The notes under the pieces: generated by a model
Seen by the model: only the letters and a program-made list of their open reading frames with translations
What the model was told of the DNA's origin: nothing
The model's database searches: none
Part shown: piece after piece, positions 59,501-64,000 of the stretch
Numbering within the stretch: the stretch's first letter is position 1
Layout of the letters: each line of letters opens with the position of its first letter
Source: Antennarius striatus
Taxonomy: Eukaryota; Chordata; Actinopteri; Lophiiformes; Antennariidae
NCBI RefSeq assembly: GCF_040054535.1
Contig: NC_090780.1
Location: 18,104,001 to 18,168,000 of the forward strand
Length of the DNA: 64,000 nucleotides
Direction of reading: 5' to 3'
Made by a program: the position numbers and the translations under genes

Positions 59501-62500
59501 TCAGTCAAGATGGGATTCTCCTTCTCTTTTCTTTGTGGGTTTTGGTTTCACCACTGGAGTTACAATGGTTGGAGTCAGAGACGGATTCAAGGCTGGATCT
59601 AACGCTGGGTTCAGTGATAGCAGGTCCTTTATATTTGTATTTTCATTACCTGTGGAAATATGATATCATGAAGGACAAAGAGACAGAGAAGCAAATACAG
59701 GTATTCCTCAACATACGAACATAATTTGTTCAAAGAGGTTGTTCATAAGTCAGATTGTATGGAAGTCATTATTTATTAAATTTCAATCTATACCGGTAAT
59801 CGCTATTTGAGGTCATTTAAATGTCATTATAAATAAAAACATGGAAGTACTATTCCCTAATACTTACCAGAAACAACAACATAAAAACAACACAAATAAT
59901 GAAATACTGCAGTATTGTAATGTAACGTTTACATCTCTACCTCTGCTGAATGACTGCTGATCCTCTGGGGTGTAGAGGCTAAGCTACGTTATAAGCCACT
60001 GAGGTATTCCACCACACTTACGTGAAAGATGCCCTGATGCACTGTAAACTAAATCAGTGGATTACTTTGAATTTAGGTTAGTCTAGAGTAGTGGTTCTTA
60101 ACCTTGTTGGCGGTACCGAACCCCGCCAGTTTCATATGCTCACTCATCGAACCCTTCTGTAGTAAAAAAATGTTTTTCTCTTTCAAATTTAAGACATACT
60201 GTAAGTAATGTATATGTTTCGGTGCATTTAATGAACTGTGCATTAATGTCACCTTTTTCAAAGAACAAAACCAAGACAATCCATGAACTCACATGAAATT
60301 ATATACTGTACCTGCAAACCAGTGTGACTTTTGCTGTTGCTTTTGAGAGACCAGTTCTGATACGCGTGGCTTCACCTTGATAAGTGCTACTCTTATGTCA
60401 TTTTCACAGCAAAGTCTGTTTCTTTTGTTTTCCATGCTGCTTAAGGAAGTGTTCCTTTATTTTTGCCGGTGCGAGACTAGAATTGCTTAACTTGACATTG
60501 CAAATAACGCAGATAGGACGCTGACTCCCATCACATTCCGTTATACATGTAAATCCATGTTGCACATATCCATTGACCACTTTATTTTTTTGCTCGACAT
60601 AGTTACTATGGATTCAAATATTAAGAAAGAAATCAGAAGATGTACCACCACGACAGGCATAAATCAACTACTGAGCGTGCAAAATCCCATGTAGCACAGG
60701 TAGGCTAATCGATGTAGTGTGATTACCTGCAACCAGTGATGGTCCTGTATGTTCGGCGGAGGTCAAGACAAAACACCCGACACAATGTGTTGATGATGTA
60801 TTGGGTGTTTTGTCTTGACCTCCGTCTCCGCCGAACCTCTGAGACCGACTCGCCGAACCCCCAGGGTTCAATCAAACCCAGGTTAAGAACCACTGGTCTA
60901 GAGTAAGATTTTGCTCCTTATAATTGAATCCTTGAGAAAAACAAAAAGAAAATTCAAGGAGCTCACAACAAGTTTTTAAGCACACCCGACAACAGCCAGA
61001 GTCAGCTGTTGATTTTACTGTAGCAAGTAGCTCAGAGCTTAACTTTTGGAGTGAAGGAAGAGGAGGAGGCGAAAGAGGGAATTATTGTCTGTCAGAGGCA
61101 AAGTTGTCATCAATGAGATTGTTACCATTACCACTATTTTCACTAGCCTTGGCTTTATCATCCATGATAAACAGTGCAGTATCCAAGGTACAAAACCTGA
61201 CATGCTCAGATGCTCACAGAGACAACAACAAACCAGAACAAGAGAGAGAGTTGAGTGTTGGAGATGCACTGTGAGGGTTGTGGAAGAAAGTAGAATTGCA
61301 GTACAATATTCGGACATGACAGCGCGTTAGTTCATATCTCTGAATATTCACAAGTTGAGGACTACCTGTACACATATGTACTGTACTGTCTGAGACAAAG
61401 GGGTGTACCTCTGTTGTCCTCTTCAGCACTAGAACCAGAATCTGGAATGTGGAGAGAAACTCGGGCCAAGGCTGCCAGCTCAGTGATAAAGCTTTCTTCT
61501 GCCTCCTGATGGGCACAGAAAAACACTACTGCAGAATCTGAACAGAAACATATGATTGAGTAGAAAAGCATAGGAAACAGAAAACATACTAACCAGCAGC
61601 TGTGATTTGATATTTTCTACCATTTGATCCTGAGCTACTTTCTTCTGTCTCAGGTTCTCAGATATAATGTCAGTTTCCAGGTCACATTGCTCCAATACCT
61701 TCCTTTTGAGAAGTTCAACCCTGACGTACAATTAAACAAACAACCTCAATTATATTTATTTACTGTATTTATTCAATAAGGAAGGAAGTGCATGTTTGAG
61801 CGATGCAGTGTAGTTCATGAACCTCTGTTGAAACTCATCAGACGTGGGCTTCTTGCCCCAGTTTGTCAGCTCCCTCAGCAAGGATCTGTTCAGCTGACTG
61901 ATGACGTCACGTTTTTCAATCTCCTCTGAGGGGAAGAAAGAAAAAAATTGAAGTCCAAGTACTGATTGAGCCATGCTAATTCATCTAAAAAGCTTTATCC
62001 AGATGTGGAAATGTGAGTGTCGTCATTATCATCTCACCCAGGTTCATATCTGATTGATGGTGTTGTAACTTTCCTATAATGTCTTGCAGTTGAGAATAGT
62101 AGCTTTGGACCAGCGTGGTGAGAGAATCTTTGGTCAAGTACACACTTTCTGAGGCAGCCTCTGTCAGGTGGCACTAATTACAAAACAGTTGGCGTAAAGA
62201 ACCAAAAAATCATACTGAAAGTAGCAAAAAGGGATTAGACATTAATAAAATCCACCTGAAACAGAAATTACCTAAACCCTACCTTCAGGCCGTTGCCTTT
62301 TTTGGGAGTGACTTTTGAGTCAGTTTGTAGGGTTTCCATCTTCTGCTGGATGGCCTGGCTGAGGACATTACCCAGCACCACCTGAGCATGGCTCTGAAGA
62401 AGCTCTACCCCTGTTTCAAGTTCAGACAGGAACTCCTGCTGGAAGCTGTGGCCCACCAGCTGGCTTTCTGGTCCTAGATGCATCTCTGCAAGGCTGACAT

Positions 62501-63656
62501 TGCTATTCTGTGATTGGCATGGGACGACAAAAGTGTTCAATCTGCGGTGAAATTCAGCAACTTCAATTGTGATTATGATGAGAACCATTTTACAGTAGTT
62601 TGCAAATGTTGTGAGGTGCTTAAAGGAAGGCACTAATAAAAGAGTGCCTCTTTCCAACCTTGAGAGTTGCATTGACACATGGTGGGCTTTTACCGGGATC
62701 TTCAATGAGCAAGGCCCTGAAATCCGTTTGAGAGAGAGTCTTCAGCTTTGACAGCCTCATCTCTTTCAGCATGTGCAGACAGAAACGTCTGACCACAAAG
62801 TGCCGCTGCACCGCTGCCATAACATGCTCGTGCTTTTTCTGTATCAGCCTCCCCACTTGGCTGAAAAGAAGACCGCGCTGCATTACTTCTGAATAACTAA
62901 TTCAAATCAATGATTATGCAGAAGTGAATATGCTGTGGTTGTGTTGTTTCCTTTCATACACAACGTGCCATAGCAGCCAGAAATCTTCCAGACTCACCTG
63001 CTAAGTGTGTAATTCTGTCTGGCCACCATGGTGTGGAGGATCTTCATCTGTTGTTCACACAGATGCTTGAGGCAGGCTTGCACCAGAGCCATCTCCTCAC
63101 TGCAAGACTACAGAAAGAAGAAACTAATTATAAACAACAACCAACAAGCTGTCGTTAGTATAATGAAAGTGATTCATGTAAATCATGATCTTAGACAAAT
63201 ATTAAATAAAACAAGGGTTGAAAATGAAGATGAAGCAGCTACTGATGAACCACAAGATGGTTTCTACCATTCCATCTTGATGTAGTTGAATCTTCATGTC
63301 CTCCAGCTGCAGCTTAGCAGTACACTCGGCCTGTTGTAGCTGTGTGATCAGCTTCTGCTCCAAATCCAACCACAGTTCCTCACAGCATTGAGCTGAGAGT
63401 GTTGACACAGCAGGGACGGCAGTGAGAAAGATGTCTTTGGATAAGTCTCCTAGCTTCTTTGACCAGTAGGTACGGAGTTTCTGAGGATAAATACATGTAT
63501 GAAAAATTGTGATGAAGCAGCCCCATACATAAAAATAGTAATAATGCCATCATTTACCTTCCAGTGGTCACAAAGGGCTTCAGCTACTCTGCTGTCCTGC
63601 TGCAGCTCAAAATCAGAATTCTGCCGTGCATGCTTTAGCAGCAGCTCCTGGTAGAC
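59501..63656 (-). CDS. Coiled-coil protein, 3' part (EVC2/limbin-like, tentative)
   Basis: Ten exons join in frame: 63656-63558, 63480-63268, 63107-62998, 62860-62659, 62507-62283, 62173-62038, 61925-61823, 61720-61594, 61505-61409, 59649-59501. They total 1,461 nt (486 residues plus stop); the N-terminal part lies beyond the window edge. The protein is almost wholly helical and charged, with long Gln/Glu/Leu-rich segments such as CEELWLDLEQKLITQLQQAE and VELLKRKVLEQCDLETDI. It ends in a separate 49-residue, Pro-rich basic exon (LNPALDPALNPSLTPTIV, then KPKPTKKREGES). I could not place it firmly. Architecture, with a long helical body and a distinct short terminal exon of about this size, recalls EVC2/limbin, a ciliary Hedgehog regulator; the name is a guess, the gene model is not. 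One donor (61,823) is AG|GTTCAT and somewhat weak. Confidence 0.82.
60089..60895 (-). mobile_element. hAT element with exact 8-bp target duplication
   Basis: The ends are TAGTGGTTCTTAACC and, inverted, CAGTGGTTCTTAACC. GTCTAGAG is duplicated exactly at 60,081-60,088 and 60,896-60,903, the 8-bp signature of hAT transposition. A subterminal hairpin (about 60,750-60,838) pairs the GTTCGGCGGAGGTCAAGAC region with its complement. The interior keeps a minus-strand fragment of a BED-finger transposase. Confidence 0.9.
60330..60580 (-). pseudogene. BED zinc-finger hAT transposase remnant (ZBED-type)
   Basis: Read on the minus strand the segment gives YVQHGFTCITECDGSQRPIC, then VICNVKLSNSSLAPAKIKEH and FLKQHGKQ: a CxxC...HxxxxH BED finger. 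After a frame change comes NKRNRLCCENDIRVALIKVK and PRVSELVSQKQ, typical of ZBED5/SCAND3-like hAT transposase relatives. The catalytic core is absent and the frames are broken, so it is a relic, not a gene. Confidence 0.75.
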
Positions 63657-63830
63657 CTGGTGAAAAGATGTAAGAGCAGACTTACATTTACAGTTTCCTA
63701 ATATTTAGGGGGGGATGGCTTACATGAGTGTTTAATGCTCAAAATGAGCATATAGCCTTTACCACCACTGCATGAATGTTGGCATGAATGAGCAAATGCT
63801 AGTTAGCGTTTTAATGTGTTTTTTCCTATA

Positions 63831-64000
63831 GAGTGCGCGCATCAACGCTCGCGACTTCACCTCATCGCGGATTTTTGGTAGGCAGTCACGTGATACCGTA
63901 CGCACATTCTATTGGCTGACGGCATCCGGAAGTGCGCTACGTTCCGTGAGTCTCGGACTTCCGCGAGACACAAAAGTGCTTTAAACAGTCGATAAGAGTG
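63831..64000. mobile_element. Second copy of the pogo/Tigger-like MITE, cut by the window edge
   Basis: Matches 37,256-37,440 over nearly all of its 170 visible bases, in the same orientation, with TA at 63,829-63,830. Relative to the first copy it lacks about 15 bases near the left end. It continues past position 64,000. It lies in an intron of the coiled-coil gene or just upstream of the first visible exon. Confidence 0.85.

Larger units (their letters stand above)
59698..61368. mobile_element. pogo/Tigger-like element hosting a nested hAT
   Basis: The left end CAGGTATTCCTCAACATACG and the inverted right end CAGGTAGTCCTCAACTTGTG form terminal repeats, flanked by TA at 59,696-59,697 and 61,369-61,370. 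Without the nested insertion the element is about 860 bp and encodes nothing recognisable. It lies in the last intron of the coiled-coil gene, beginning 49 bp from the terminal exon. Confidence 0.75.

Noticed and set aside
61756..61974. 72-codon open frame as an independent small protein
   Set aside because: It is one coding exon of the coiled-coil gene plus read-through into its flanking introns; the phase-correct donor is at 61,823.

Overview
The window reads as nuclear DNA of a ray-finned (teleost) fish. Three features point to this. It has many very long pure dinucleotide and tetranucleotide microsatellites. It carries Tc1/mariner, pogo/Tigger-like and hAT elements of types common in teleosts. 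It also holds vertebrate multi-exon genes with short GT-AG introns. Nothing looks prokaryotic or viral, so there are no operons, ribosome-binding sites or CRISPR arrays to report.

Layout. From 1 to about 45,000 the window is essentially gene-free. The only coding candidate there is a weak terminal-exon-like segment at 54-285 on the minus strand. The rest is intergenic or intronic DNA with microsatellites, dispersed SINE-like repeats, a 1.44-kb Tc1 element with a decayed transposase (28,845-30,281), an older Tc1-like remnant (about 27,770-28,330), a pogo/Tigger-like MITE (37,256-37,609) and several near-perfect hairpins.

From 45,462 to the right edge there are three genes, all on the minus strand, head to tail. 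(1) racgap1 lies at 45,462-50,400, with an upstream non-coding exon near 50,786. I reconstructed it as 16 coding exons giving 627 residues, close to the human length, with coiled coil, C1 zinc finger and RhoGAP domain all in frame. (2) A MINAR1/KIAA1024-family gene lies at 54,435-57,249: three coding exons, 802 residues, with a C-terminal membrane anchor. (3) The 3' part of a third coiled-coil gene lies at 59,501-63,656: ten exons, 486 residues, open on the right. I cannot name it firmly; an EVC2/limbin-like ciliary protein is my best guess. Every splice phase in all three models closes, which is the strongest evidence for them.

The genes need not act together. RACGAP1 works at the central spindle in cytokinesis. 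MINAR1 is a membrane-anchored, largely disordered signalling regulator. The third looks like a structural coiled-coil protein. The spaces between them hold a pair of overlapping hAT-type elements (52,541-53,064) and, in the last intron of the third gene, a hAT element nested in a pogo-like element.

I found no undescribed multi-gene system. The observations most worth a second look are the unnamed coiled-coil gene and its competing terminal acceptors, the nested transposon with a recognisable BED-finger remnant, the CDE/CHR-like motif at the racgap1 promoter, a long CA tract just upstream of a racgap1 splice acceptor, and the hairpins at 4,001, 16,317 and 40,247.
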